DNA of 64,000 nt from Acidobacteriaceae bacterium (GTDB lineage: Bacteria; Acidobacteriota; Terriglobia; Terriglobales; Acidobacteriaceae): the NCBI GenBank assembly GCA_903642235.1, contig CAHJWL010000005.1, positions 248,001-312,000 on the forward strand, read 5' to 3'. Each line of letters opens with the position of its first letter. Within the stretch, counting starts at the first letter, position 1. The notes under the pieces are model-generated. The model searched no databases. It was given only the letters and a program-made list of their open reading frames with translations, and had not been told where the DNA came from. The position numbers were made by a program, and so were the translations under genes. Shown here piece after piece: positions 36,090 through 46,500 of the stretch.

Positions 36090-39011
36090 ATGACCTCGCC
36101 CTTTCACGTGCTGCCGAGCTCACATGCTCGATCGCGCGACACGTTTGATCAAGCACGAGAGCTTGAAGTTGAACTGAAGCGCGCACTTCGCGGAGATGTT
36201 CGTTTTGATCCTGCGTCGCGTGCTCTGTATGCAACAGACGCCTCGAACTACCGCCAGATACCGATTGGTCTGGTGCTGCCGCGTGACGAAGCGGATGTCG
36301 TCGCCGCGGTGGCGGTGTGCCGGCGCTTCAACGCGCCGATCCTTGCCCGAGGCGCGGGAACCAGCCTTGCCGGACAGGGTTGCAATGTTGCGGTCGTCCT
36401 GGATTTCAGCCGGTATATGAATGCCATCGGCGCCGTTGATGCGGCGGCTCGTACGATTGCGGTGCAGCCAGGGGCGGTCCTCGATCGCGTCCGTGAACGT
36501 GCGGAACTCGCCGGGCTCACCTTCGCACCGGATCCGGCGACGCACAGCCGGTGCACCATCGGCGGCATGATCGGCAACAACTCCTGCGGTGTGCATGCGC
36601 TGATGGGCGGCAAGACGGTCGATAACATTGTGTCGCTCGACCTTCTGCTCTACGACGGGACCCGAATGCGGGTAGGTGCGACGAGCGAGTTGGCACTTGA
36701 CGCGGAGATTGCAGCGGGCGGCCGCACCGGGGCGATCTACAGCGCTTTGCGAGGGTTGCGCGACCGGTACGCTCAGCATGTGCGGCAGCATTTTCCCCAA
36801 ATCCCGCGGCGCGTCTCCGGCTACAACCTGGACGAGCTTCTCCCGGAGGCAGACTTCAATGTCGCTCGTGCGCTCGTTGGCAGTGAAGGCACCTGCGCCA
36901 TTATCCTGAGCGCCACTCTGCGTCTGGTAGAGAGCCCCCCCTCCCGCACGCTGGTCGGGATCGGCTATCGGGACATCTTCGAAGCAGCCGATCATGTCCC
37001 TTTTCTCTTGAAGCATCCCCTTATCGGCTTAGAAGGCATGGACTGCGTCCTTGCGGATTCTCTGCGGCGCAAGCAGAAATCTCTCGGCGATCTGGACCTG
37101 CTGCCCGCGGGTGGAGGCTTCCTGCTGGCCGAGTTCGGAGGTGCGACCCGGGAAGAGGCTGAGGCCAAAGCCGTCTCCCTGACACGAGATTTACGCGCTC
37201 TCGCGCAGGCACCGGACGTGCGCATCTACACACCAGAGCAAGCAACGCGGGTCTGGCATATTCGCGAGGCGGGGCTCGGGGCCACGGCCTTCGTTCCCGG
37301 CGTCGGGACCGGATGGGAGGGCTGGGAAGATGCAGCGGTCGACCCGGCGCAGCTTGGCTCCTACCTTCGCAGGCTCACGGCGCTTATGCGCGACTTTGGC
37401 TACAGCAGTCCGATGTACGGGCATTTCGGCCAGGGATGCGTGCACATGCGGCATAACTTCGATCTGGAAAGCGAAGCGGGGATCCTGAAGTTTCGGCAGT
37501 TTGTGGAGCTTGCTGCCGATATTGTTCTTGCGCACGGCGGCTCTCTGTCGGGCGAACATGGCGACGGTCAGGCGAGAGGCGCCCTGCTGCATAAAATGTT
37601 CGGTCCGGAGCTGGTGGAGGCTTTCCGATCGTTCAAGGCCATCTGGGATCCTCACAACCGCTTGAATCCGGGCAAGCTGATCGATGCGCATGAGGTGCAT
37701 GAGGATCTCCGTCTGGGCGTGGACTACAAGCCATGGGAGCCGGAGACTCACTTCGCCTTTGCGGAAGACAACGGATCGATAGCGTCAGCCGCTCTGCGGT
37801 GTGTTGGTGTGGGTGCGTGCCGCAAGACCGATGCCGGCAGCATGTGTCCCAGCTTCATGGCCACCGGAGAGGAGCTACACTCGACACGGGGCCGGGCTCA
37901 TCTGCTCTGGGAACTGATGCAGGGCGAGGTGCTCGAAGGCGGGTGGCGCAACGAGCAGGTACGAGAGTCGCTTGACCTTTGCCTCTCCTGCAAGGCGTGC
38001 AAGAGTGAGTGCCCGGTCAGCGTAGACATGGCCACCTACAAGGCTGAGTTTCTCGCTCACCATTACGAGACCAAACAACGGCCGCTGCATCATTACGCCT
38101 TTGGCCGGATAGACCGCATCGCGCGGCTTGCATCTTTTGCGCCGACGCTGGCTAACATTGGGGGTAAAGCGCCGGTCCGGGGCTTGGTGCAATCCATGCT
38201 GCACCTTCATGCCAGGCGTACGCTGCCACGTTTCGCCCGGCCGTTCACCCGCGCTCATCGCCGTCGACAGCCGCTCACGGGCTCCGGGTTGAAGGTGATG
38301 CTCTGGGCCGATACCTTCAACAACTATTTTCATCCCTCCGTGATGCAGAGTGCTTGGCAGGTGCTCTCCTCAGCCGGCTTTGATGTCCGGATCCCCACCA
38401 AGCACCTTTGCTGCGGTCGACCGCTCTACGACTTCGGGATGCTGGACGTCGCGAAGCAATACCTGCGTGAAGTTCTCGAAAACCTGACACCCGAGATCGA
38501 GGCCGGCATGCCGGTCGTGGTTCTTGAGCCAAGCTGCGCGGCAGTCTTCCGGGATGAACTGACAAACCTGTTGCCGAACGATACGCGCGCCGGTAAGCTG
38601 CGGAATCAGACCTTTCTGCTAAGCGAGTTTCTGGTCAAGTTTGCCCCGGAGTTTCGCCCTGATCCTGTAGCGGGAAAGATCCTTGTTCATGGTCATTGTC
38701 ATCAACGCTCGCTGATGGGCATGGAGGACGAGATGCAGCTTCTGCGGGCTACCGGTGCACAGGTCGAACTGCTCGACTCCGGCTGCTGCGGCATGGCCGG
38801 CCCGTTCGGCTTCGAAAAGGACAAGTATGAGCTGTCACAGCGTCTCGGCGAGCGGGTGCTGTTGCCTGCGGTCCGCCGTGCCGGAGCGGAAACCACACTG
38901 GTGAGCGACGGCTTCAGCTGCTGTGAGCAGATCACGCAGAACACCAGTGCGCGGCCGCGACACCTGGCCGAGGTGCTGGCCGGAAACAGTGGAGCGGGGA
39001 GCAAAAGATGA
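36090..39011 (+). CDS. FAD-linked oxidase / Fe-S fusion, probable D-2-hydroxyglutarate dehydrogenase (YdiJ-like)
   Basis: 973 residues from ATG 36090 with GGAG 11 bases before it; a TTG at 36063 has no ribosome site. The first half is a PCMH-type FAD domain (LARGAGTSLAGQG, IGGMIGNNSCGVHALMGGKT) plus the FAD-oxidase C-terminal domain (MYGHFGQGCVHMR, SLSGEHGDGQARG). Next comes a 4Fe-4S region with LCLSCKACKSECP and a second Cys set in CVGVGACRKTDAGSMCPS. The C-terminal heterodisulfide-reductase-like CCG domains show KHLCCGRPLYDFG and DSGCCGMAGPFGF. This is the architecture of E. coli YdiJ, which oxidises D-2-hydroxyglutarate to 2-oxoglutarate. It sits between the DUF1338 gene and the ALDH, whose start it overlaps by 4 bases. 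Confidence 0.88.
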   Translation: MTSPFHVLPSSHARSRDTFDQARELEVELKRALRGDVRFDPASRALYATDASNYRQIPIGLVLPRDEADVVAAVAVCRRFNAPILARGAGTSLAGQGCNVAVVLDFSRYMNAIGAVDAAARTIAVQPGAVLDRVRERAELAGLTFAPDPATHSRCTIGGMIGNNSCGVHALMGGKTVDNIVSLDLLLYDGTRMRVGATSELALDAEIAAGGRTGAIYSALRGLRDRYAQHVRQHFPQIPRRVSGYNLDELLPEADFNVARALVGSEGTCAIILSATLRLVESPPSRTLVGIGYRDIFEAADHVPFLLKHPLIGLEGMDCVLADSLRRKQKSLGDLDLLPAGGGFLLAEFGGATREEAEAKAVSLTRDLRALAQAPDVRIYTPEQATRVWHIREAGLGATAFVPGVGTGWEGWEDAAVDPAQLGSYLRRLTALMRDFGYSSPMYGHFGQGCVHMRHNFDLESEAGILKFRQFVELAADIVLAHGGSLSGEHGDGQARGALLHKMFGPELVEAFRSFKAIWDPHNRLNPGKLIDAHEVHEDLRLGVDYKPWEPETHFAFAEDNGSIASAALRCVGVGACRKTDAGSMCPSFMATGEELHSTRGRAHLLWELMQGEVLEGGWRNEQVRESLDLCLSCKACKSECPVSVDMATYKAEFLAHHYETKQRPLHHYAFGRIDRIARLASFAPTLANIGGKAPVRGLVQSMLHLHARRTLPRFARPFTRAHRRRQPLTGSGLKVMLWADTFNNYFHPSVMQSAWQVLSSAGFDVRIPTKHLCCGRPLYDFGMLDVAKQYLREVLENLTPEIEAGMPVVVLEPSCAAVFRDELTNLLPNDTRAGKLRNQTFLLSEFLVKFAPEFRPDPVAGKILVHGHCHQRSLMGMEDEMQLLRATGAQVELLDSGCCGMAGPFGFEKDKYELSQRLGERVLLPAVRRAGAETTLVSDGFSCCEQITQNTSARPRHLAEVLAGNSGAGSKR

Positions 39012-40537
39012 TTCAGACCAGAACGTCGCTTCAAGAGGAGACGCAGGACCTGCTGCGCGAGCTCGGAGTTCCGGACTCCTCCTTTCGGGGCGAAGGTCTT
39101 TCGTGCCGAACCCCGATCACGGGGGAGCTTCTTGCGCAGATCACGCCATCGACTCCTGCCTCCGTGAGGTCATCGATCGCCACGGCGCACGAAGCCTTCC
39201 TGGAGTGGCGGACCGTTCCCGCGCCGCGGCGTGGCGAACTGGTCCGGCTGTTGGGCGAGGAACTGCGACTGCATCTTGAGCCGCTGGGACGGCTGGTTAC
39301 GATCGAAGCGGGAAAGATTCTCTCCGAGGGGCGGGGAGAGGTGCAGGAGATGATCGACATCTGCACCTTCGCCGCGGGCCTCTCACGGCAGATCGGCGGA
39401 TTGACCCTTCCATCGGAACGCGGGAACCATCGGATGATGGAGACGTGGCATCCGCTGGGCGTGGTCGGGGTGATCTCGGCTTTCAACTTCCCGGTCGCGG
39501 TTTGGGCATGGAACGCTGCGCTGGCGTTGATTGCCGGCGACACAGTTGTGTGGAAGCCGTCGGAGAAGACGACGCTTACCGCGCTTGCCGTTCAGGCGCT
39601 CTTCGAACGCGCATCGGCGCGCCTCGACGATGTTCCCGCAAATCTCTCCACACTTCTGGTCGGCGGGGCAGAGGTTGCGACGCTCCTGGTGGATAGCCCC
39701 CTCGTCCCGGTCGTCTCCGCCACGGGTTCCACTGCGATGGGACGTGTGGTCGCGCCGCGCCTGGCATCGCGCTTCGCCCGGGCAATCCTGGAGCTCGGGG
39801 GAAATAACGGAGCCATCGTGTGCGCCTCGGCGGATCTCAACCTTGCCCTGCGCGGCGTTGTCTTTGCCGCCATGGGCACTGCAGGGCAGCGCTGCACAAC
39901 GCTGCGACGCTTGTTCGTGCACGAGTCGGTCTATGACACGTTTGTCGCGAAGCTGAAGCGGGTGTACGCGTCCGCCGCAGTCGGCGACCCCCGCCTGCCA
40001 GAGACGCTGGTCGGTCCGCTTATCGATCAACCTGCCTTCGATGCAATGCAGAGAGCGCTCGAGCGCTCGCGACAGGCTGGAGCGATCGTGACGGGCGGCG
40101 ACCGTGTGATCATCGCCGATGCGCCTTCAGGGTTTTACGTGCGGCCGGCTCTTGTCGAGTTGGACAGACAAACCGCCGAAGCGAAGTCCGAAACCTTCGC
40201 GCCGATCCTGTATGTGCTTCGGTACACTCACTGGGATCAAGCGGTCGCCATGCACAACGATGTCAGCCAGGGCCTCTCGTCAGCGGTGTTTACGAGCTCC
40301 CTGCGAGAGGCTGAGAGTTTTCTCTCGGTGCAGGGCTCGGACTGCGGCATAGCAAACGTCAACATCGGCACCTCCGGCGCGGAGATCGGGGGGGCCTTCG
40401 GCGGTGAAAAAGATACCGGCGGCGGACGCGAAGCTGGTTCAGACGTCTGGAAGCAATACATGCGGCGAGCTACCAACACAATCAACTATGGCAATGATCT
40501 TCCACTCGCTCAGGGTGTCCGCTTTGACATCGACTGA
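39008..40537 (+). CDS. ALDH7-type 2-aminoadipate-6-semialdehyde dehydrogenase (antiquitin/AmaB-like)
   Basis: 509 residues. Its ATG overlaps the previous TGA (ATGA). Catalytic residues are Cys296 in GTAGQRCTTLRR and Glu262 in ILELGGNN. Blocks specific to the ALDH7 group are EVQEMIDICTFAAGLSRQIGG, SERGNHRMMETWHPLGVVG, FNFPVAVWAWNAALAL, NIGTSGAEIGGAFGGEK and the ending RRATNTINYGNDLPLAQG. ALDH7 enzymes oxidise L-2-aminoadipate semialdehyde to 2-aminoadipate in lysine degradation. Placement beside a 2-oxoadipate-consuming enzyme and a D-2-hydroxyglutarate oxidase fits this. Family membership is certain; the exact substrate is inferred. Confidence 0.93.
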   Translation: MIQTRTSLQEETQDLLRELGVPDSSFRGEGLSCRTPITGELLAQITPSTPASVRSSIATAHEAFLEWRTVPAPRRGELVRLLGEELRLHLEPLGRLVTIEAGKILSEGRGEVQEMIDICTFAAGLSRQIGGLTLPSERGNHRMMETWHPLGVVGVISAFNFPVAVWAWNAALALIAGDTVVWKPSEKTTLTALAVQALFERASARLDDVPANLSTLLVGGAEVATLLVDSPLVPVVSATGSTAMGRVVAPRLASRFARAILELGGNNGAIVCASADLNLALRGVVFAAMGTAGQRCTTLRRLFVHESVYDTFVAKLKRVYASAAVGDPRLPETLVGPLIDQPAFDAMQRALERSRQAGAIVTGGDRVIIADAPSGFYVRPALVELDRQTAEAKSETFAPILYVLRYTHWDQAVAMHNDVSQGLSSAVFTSSLREAESFLSVQGSDCGIANVNIGTSGAEIGGAFGGEKDTGGGREAGSDVWKQYMRRATNTINYGNDLPLAQGVRFDID

Positions 40538-40817
40538 CGGCCGATGTCTCTGTAGTCGTTGACGAAAGGCAAGATGGATCGAGGAACAGGTATGGGTCCG
40601 GCAGCAATCCAACTCGCTCCACCTCACGGCACAAGCGAGAAGCAACCGCCGTGCCTCGGCAGGATGCTTCTGGTGCTGCCGATCGTCTCACGACCCAACC
40701 TGTTCGGCGACTAGGTGCCCCTTGCGCACACAGGATGAGACCGCGGTCAATTTCGAAGATTGAAAGCGCCGCGCGTTCCCGTACGAACCCTGAACAGCAG
40801 ACCCGCGAGGAGGCGTC

Positions 40818-42200
40818 ATGAACGTTGAGATGAAGGTAGAGAGCCGCTCTGTGAGCGACGCGGTATGGGCCCAATTCGGTCCGAATCTGAAAACCACCAT
40901 TCCCGGTCCGAAGGCACAGGCCATCATTGAGGCTGACGACCGGCTGATGAGCCCAAGCTATACCAGAAGCTATCCGCTGGTTGCGAAGCGTGGACGCGGC
41001 ACGCGCATGATCGACGTGGATGGGAACGAGTTCCTCGACTTTTCCGCCGGTATTGCCGTTACCTCAACGGGTCATTGTCACCCTGAAGTAGTGGCTGCGG
41101 CGCAGGCGCAAACCGCAGAGTTCATCCACATGAGCGGCACGGACTTTTACTACGAGGGCATGACGGCGCTTGCGCAGCGGTTGAGCGATGTCGCGCCGAT
41201 GCGCGGACCTCATCGCATCTACTACGGCAACTCCGGTGCAGAAGCGGTCGAGTGCGCGCTCAAGCTTGCGCGCTACCACACCGGCCGGCAAAACGTGATC
41301 AGTTTCCTTGGCAGCTTTCACGGACGCACCATGGGAGCGCTCTCGCTGACCAGCTCGCGTCCGCAGCAAAAGCGCCGATTCGCCCCCTTTGTGCCGAGCG
41401 TGACGCATGTGCGATACCCCTATGCGTACCGGGGCTGCTCTGGCGGTCCGCAAGCCGAAGAAGCGTTCGGTCTGGGCTGCGCGCACTACATCGAAGAGAA
41501 ACTTTTCAAGACCGTCCTTCCTCCGGAAGAAGTCGCTGCAATCTTTGTGGAGGCGATTCAAGGAGAGGGCGGCTACATCGTTGCACCGACTCCCTTCATG
41601 CAGGAGCTGCGGCGCATCTGCGATCGTCATGGCATCCTGCTGGTGGTGGATGAGGTGCAGTCCGGCGCGGGACGGACGGGCAAGTGGTGGGCTGTGGAGC
41701 ATACGGGCGTTGAGCCTGACATGATCTGCATCGCAAAAGGAATCGCCAGCGGGTTTCCTCTGAGTGTCTGCCTCACAAAAGCGGACGTGATGGATTGGAA
41801 GCCCGGAAGCCATGCCTCCACGTTCGGCGGCAACCCGGTGGCCATTGCCGCTGCTCTGGCGACGATGGACATCATTGCACGCGAGGGATTGACGAACGCC
41901 AGCATCGTCGGCGCGGAGGTGAAGGCACGTGCTGCGTCGTGGATGTCACGCTTCGGCATTGTGGGCGACGTACGCGGCCGTGGACTCATGATCGGCATCG
42001 AGCTGGTACGCGACAAAGAGTCAAAGATCCCCATCGCATCGGTGCGTGATCGCGTCGTTGAGCTTGCTTTCGAACGCGGTCTGCTGCTGCTTGGCTGCGG
42101 CGAAACCAGCCTTCGCCTCTCTCCGTCGCTGCTTGTCTCCCGTGAGGAAGCTGCGATCGCGATGGACATCCTTGAGGAGTGCATCGCGCTCGTCAGCTGA
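40818..42200 (+). CDS. Class III PLP aminotransferase, probable lysine 6-aminotransferase
   Basis: 460 residues; ATG 40818 follows GAGGAGGCGTC, a strong ribosome site. PLP-binding elements are GNSGAEAVECALKLAR, the Asp of VVDEVQSGAGRTG (about 278-286) and the Schiff-base Lys307 in CIAKGIASGFPLS. The sequence belongs to the acetylornithine/4-aminobutyrate/lysine aminotransferase group, whose members remove omega-amino groups. Lying 280 bases after the ALDH7 gene on the same strand, it is the natural candidate for converting lysine to the semialdehyde used by that enzyme. Related archaeal proteins include amino-acid racemases, so racemase activity is an alternative. A perfect hairpin follows. 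Confidence 0.88.
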   Translation: MNVEMKVESRSVSDAVWAQFGPNLKTTIPGPKAQAIIEADDRLMSPSYTRSYPLVAKRGRGTRMIDVDGNEFLDFSAGIAVTSTGHCHPEVVAAAQAQTAEFIHMSGTDFYYEGMTALAQRLSDVAPMRGPHRIYYGNSGAEAVECALKLARYHTGRQNVISFLGSFHGRTMGALSLTSSRPQQKRRFAPFVPSVTHVRYPYAYRGCSGGPQAEEAFGLGCAHYIEEKLFKTVLPPEEVAAIFVEAIQGEGGYIVAPTPFMQELRRICDRHGILLVVDEVQSGAGRTGKWWAVEHTGVEPDMICIAKGIASGFPLSVCLTKADVMDWKPGSHASTFGGNPVAIAAALATMDIIAREGLTNASIVGAEVKARAASWMSRFGIVGDVRGRGLMIGIELVRDKESKIPIASVRDRVVELAFERGLLLLGCGETSLRLSPSLLVSREEAAIAMDILEECIALVS

Positions 42201-42217
42201 GACAGCGAACACCTGTC

Positions 42218-42250
42218 GCGAGCGTCGCAGCACAACGCGGCGACGCTCGC
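42218..42250. terminator. 11-bp inverted repeat after the aminotransferase gene
   Basis: GCGAGCGTCGC at 42218-42228 is exactly complementary to GCGACGCTCGC at 42240-42250, with an 11-base loop. A short TTT follows on the plus strand. It lies 18 bases after the stop at 42200 and before the end of the convergent gene at 42312, so it is a likely bidirectional terminator. Confidence 0.65.
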
Positions 42251-42311
42251 AAGCTTTCCAAAGGTGGCTGTGTTCTGCGGGCGGCAGACACAGCCGTCGA
42301 AGGGTCTCTCT

Positions 42312-43436
42312 CTACGTCGCCAGAAGTTGGCGCAGTCCCGCCTGTGCCTGCCGATTCTCCTCGGGAAGACCAAGCGTGATGCGGACCCAGTTGGTGAAAG
42401 GCGGATGGGCGCGGCCGATGTTGATGCCTCGCTGCCGCAGGGCTGCGGCGACCTCGGGCTGCGGGCGGCCTGCATTGAAAAAAATAAAGTTGGCGGTGGA
42501 CGGGGTGTGCGGCAGTTTGAGTTCGTCAAGGACCACGTTCCAGAGCTGACGCTCGCGGGCAACGGCATCACGTGTAGACGCGACCTGGGCGGTGTCGGCG
42601 AGTGCGGCGCGAGCAGCGGCGAGGTTCAGACGGCCCAGCGATTCGGCATCGCCGGTGCCCTGTTTTCGCAGGGCCGCGGCAAGCGGTCTGGGTGCGAGAA
42701 CATAGCCGATAGGCAGACCGGCGAGGCCCTGAATCTTATCAAAGGTGCGGAAGACCACAACGTTGGCGCCGGCACGCGTGAGGTTCGCGGCGGTACGCCT
42801 GCGGAAGTCGGCAGCGTACTCGAGGTAGGCTTCGTCAACGATCGCGACGGCGTGCCGGGACGCTTGCAGGAGGAAGTCCTTGAAAGCGGCGTCGTCGTTG
42901 ACGGTGCCGGTAGGATTGTGCGGGTTGACCAAATACAGAGCGCGCGTCTTCGCGTTGATCCTGGCCAACAGAGCCGGAAGGTCATTCTTGTAGTCAGCGT
43001 TGAGAGGGATCCCAACGCCGATGCTGCCCACGTTGGCGGCAGAGTCAATGAGCGCGAGAAAGCCGGGCGTGGAGTAAAGGAACTCGCCACCGGGGCCGCC
43101 CTGGGACCCTAGGTACAAACCCAGAAGACCGAGGATCTCGCCCAGCACGACCTGCTCGACGGGAATCTGTTCGTAGGCAGCAATCTGTTCGGCGAAGGCG
43201 GCAGCGGTGCTCTCGTCGGCATACCGGTTCGCCTGCGAGAGCTCACGCGCGATCGCCTGTGCAACGGCGGCCGAGGGACCGAAGGGATTCTCATTGAAGC
43301 AGAGGCGGATCGGAGAATGAGTGCCGGGCGAAGCACTGGTTGGCTCCTGCGCCATCGAGGGAGGTGCTGGCGTCAGGGCACCGGCCAGCGCCAGACCGGA
43401 GGTTTGCAGGAGATCGCGGCGGGTCAGGTGAGACAT
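42312..43436 (-). CDS. Tat-exported HisC-like PLP aminotransferase
   Basis: 374 residues. It begins MSHLTRRDLLQTSGLALAGAL, a twin-arginine signal with Arg6-Arg7 and a hydrophobic core ending near SMAQ. The rest is a class I/II aminotransferase of the histidinol-phosphate group: FNENPFGPS, LVNPHNPTGT (169-178), Asp201 and Tyr204 in DEAYLEY and the Schiff-base lysine Lys234 in TFDKIQGLAGLPIGY, where Asp replaces the usual Ser before Lys. The substrate-binding end WVRITLGLPEENR is normal. Tat export allows PLP to be bound before transport. A periplasmic aminotransferase has an unknown role. It follows the TonB receptor by 64 bases on the same strand and may be cotranscribed with it. Confidence 0.85.
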   Translation of the reverse strand: MSHLTRRDLLQTSGLALAGALTPAPPSMAQEPTSASPGTHSPIRLCFNENPFGPSAAVAQAIARELSQANRYADESTAAAFAEQIAAYEQIPVEQVVLGEILGLLGLYLGSQGGPGGEFLYSTPGFLALIDSAANVGSIGVGIPLNADYKNDLPALLARINAKTRALYLVNPHNPTGTVNDDAAFKDFLLQASRHAVAIVDEAYLEYAADFRRRTAANLTRAGANVVVFRTFDKIQGLAGLPIGYVLAPRPLAAALRKQGTGDAESLGRLNLAAARAALADTAQVASTRDAVARERQLWNVVLDELKLPHTPSTANFIFFNAGRPQPEVAAALRQRGINIGRAHPPFTNWVRITLGLPEENRQAQAGLRQLLAT

Positions 43437-43500
43437 GATGTCCTTCTAGGATGAACGGCGTGGCTGGTAAGCGGCAGATCCATTAGCACCTCTTCCGCCC

Positions 43501-46500
43501 TTAGAAGCCGATGCGGAGGCCTAGCTGCAGGTAGCGCGGGAAGTTGGCCTGCGCCGTAATCTGACCGAAGGATGCACTCCCAAACGAGGTGTTCGGGCCG
43601 GCAAACCAGGGAGTGTTGAAGGTGTTGTAGGTCTCGGCTCGAAACTGTGCGTTGACGCGATCACGGATCAGAACATTCTTGTAGAGGGAGATGTCCCAGT
43701 TCGCCTCTCCAGGACCTCGCAGGGCGAGAGTGCGAGGTGCATTGCCGAAGGTCAGAACGGTGGAAGTCGAGAAGGCCGCAGGATTGATGTAGCCATTCAG
43801 CCGGTCTTCAACGCTGCCGGAGGCGCCGAGGGCGACTCCGCGGTTCAGATTGGGCCGTTGCACAGTGTTGCCGACGATGCCGCCGTTCGGATTTGTGCTC
43901 TGGCGAATGGCAACAGGAAAGCCGGTCTGAAAGGTAGGAATGACGTTGAGCTGCCAGTGACCGAGGATCTCGTCGGACCAGCGCGCGCCGGTGGAGAAGC
44001 GTTCGCCGCGACCGACAGGCAGATCGTAGATGACGCCCGCAGTAAAGCGGAATGGGACGTCGTTCACAGCGTGGGCGTACTCAGCATTCAGATCGTAGAC
44101 GTTCTGCGGAGCGGCTATGCCGGAGCTCTGGATGTTGTTCGTTGTGGCAAAGGAGCTGTCCATGTTGCGTGACCATGTGAAGGAGCCAACGATGTTCAGA
44201 CCGCGTCCCGCGCGGCGCTCCGCCTTCACGAGAAGAGCGTCGTACGAGGCGTGCGAAGAGCTGACGAAGAGGTTAACTGAACGGAACTGTGGAAAGGGTC
44301 GGAGCAGTTGCGACTGCGAGACGGTGGCGCTCCCGATTACGCCGGACCCACCGTTTCCATAGAACGGATTTGCGACCGAGGCGGCAAGAGCATCCGCGCC
44401 AAGGGTGAAGTTCGCAGGGTTAAGCTGGTCGACGTTAACCGCGCCGCCTCCGTTGGGTGCGGGCGAAAGATCAGCGGAGCGCGAGCCGATGTAGCCGGCC
44501 TGAAGCGCGATTCTTCCGGGAAGCTCGCGCTCGATGTCGACGGAGAACTGCTGCACACGCGGTGCCTTGAACTCCTGATCGAAGCTGGTGACATCGGAGC
44601 CGATCCCGGTGAGTAGGCCGGCGGCGTTGCCGGTTGGCTTGAGCAGGCCAGAGGGAAAAGGATTGTCGAGGGTACCGGCCGGGGTTTGATTGCCGTCGTT
44701 GCTGGCCACCAGGGAGGTGTACTGCGTGTAGCCGGGAGCAAGGGCCGCTATGGGGTCGTACCGGATGGGAGCGTAGAGGATGCCGTAGCCGCCACGCAGA
44801 ACCGTGTTGCTGCTCAGTTGAAAGGCGGCTCCGAGACGCGGGGCAAACTTCAGACGGGACAGACTTCCAACATCGCGAGGGTTGCCGTTGAGGCCGGCAA
44901 AGAGGATGCCGCCAGAGACGCTGGTGCCGGGTGCGAGCTGTGCGGTGGCGGTACGGTCAAAACCCACGGCAAGCTGGTTGTAATCTTCCTTCAGACCGGT
45001 CTCGCTCTCGTACCGAACTCCGAGATTGAGAGTGAGCCGGCGATTGATGCGAAAGTCATCCTGAGCAAAGATGGCGTGATAGTCGAGATAGGTATGCAGG
45101 AAGGTTGAGGTCTCGACCTGGCCGGAGACAGGGTAGCCGAGGAGAAGATCGGCCAGATCGGAGCCTGTCCCGTCGCCGGAGACATTAGGATTCGCTTGCG
45201 TAAAGGCGCCGGTGAACGTGTAGGTGCCGGGCGCATCGCCAAGGTCCTGAAAGTCCATGCGAAGACGGCGATACTCGGCGCCGAAGGTGAGATTGTGCTT
45301 GCCGGCAGTTTTGGCCAGGGTGCCATTGATGATCTGCGATTTCCAGTTATCAAGCGACGAGGTGTTCTGGCCGAGCTGCGAAAAGCGGCTGAAGAAGACA
45401 GTCGGGAAGAAGCTGGACTGCAGTTGGCTGGTGAGAGCTGTGGGAAAGCCAAGCGTGGCAGGATCGAAACCATTCGAGACTTCGGCGATGAGGTTCGGGA
45501 AGCGGTTATTTCCGTAGCGTGCGGTGAGGACTGTCGTCGGATTAAGAATCCACGTGCTGTTGACCTGTGTCGTATCCACCTGACGGTGAAAGGTGTAGGA
45601 GTAGCTGCCTGGCAGGGTTCCGAGAGGATTGCCAAGCGGCTGGAGCGCTTCGTAGAAGATGTAAGAACCGCTGAGCGTCCACCAGGGGCGAATCTGCTGG
45701 TCAAGCTTTACGGTGACCTCCTGCGCGTGGTCACGGACATTGTCGGTCCCGGTGAAGTTGTTCTGTCCGGTCGGCGTGGCCGTCTGCGGAAGGGGAAAGT
45801 ACGAGGCGATGCTTCTGCCGACTTTGCTGAGTTGGGCGGCCGGAATCGCGTTGCCGGGAAAGGGTGTGCGCTGGACTTTGCCGGAGGCATCAGTAAAGGT
45901 CTTCGTGGGGTCGTAGATGGTGTTCAGGGAGCCGTCGGTATTTAGGCTGTGAGAGAAGTCGCCGGTGCGCTCGAGAGCAGTAGGCACAGCAAAGGTTTCG
46001 GTAAATGGCGAGGTCTGGATGTAGCCCTCAGAGGCGATGGAGAAGAAGGTCCGTGCACCATGCGAGATGGGCACAAAGCCGCCGAGCGACGCGCCCCAGT
46101 TGTAGTAGGGGCTGTCCGGCCGCGGAATCCCTTGTCGGTTGGCGAAGAAGTCGTTCGCGAGCCAGGCGGTCTGGCGGGTTTCGCCGAGCACCGATCCATG
46201 AAAGGCATTTGAGCCGGAACGGAGAAGAGTATTGAACACACCGCCGCCCGTGCGCCCGACCTGAGCGTCATAGGTGTTCGCCTGCACCTTGACGTCCTGA
46301 ATGGACTCGATGGTGGGAATCACGATCGGTCGATTGTTGGTGTCTGTGATCGGAACGCCATCGACGAGGTAAAGATTGGCGGCGACCGGGCCGCCGGCGA
46401 CTGAAGTCTGCGACGTACCATTCTGATCCGCAAAGCGCACAAACTGCTGGTTGCCCGTATTCACAAAAACGCCCGAGACCTTGGCGGTCAGATAGGGATT

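Noticed and set aside
40538..40817. GTCCGGCAGCAA-like stretch recalling the SRP RNA core, or a riboswitch before the aminotransferase
   Set aside because: The SRP core consensus is not matched, the pairing arms are absent, and no lysine-riboswitch features were found. No gene is supported in this 280-base gap.
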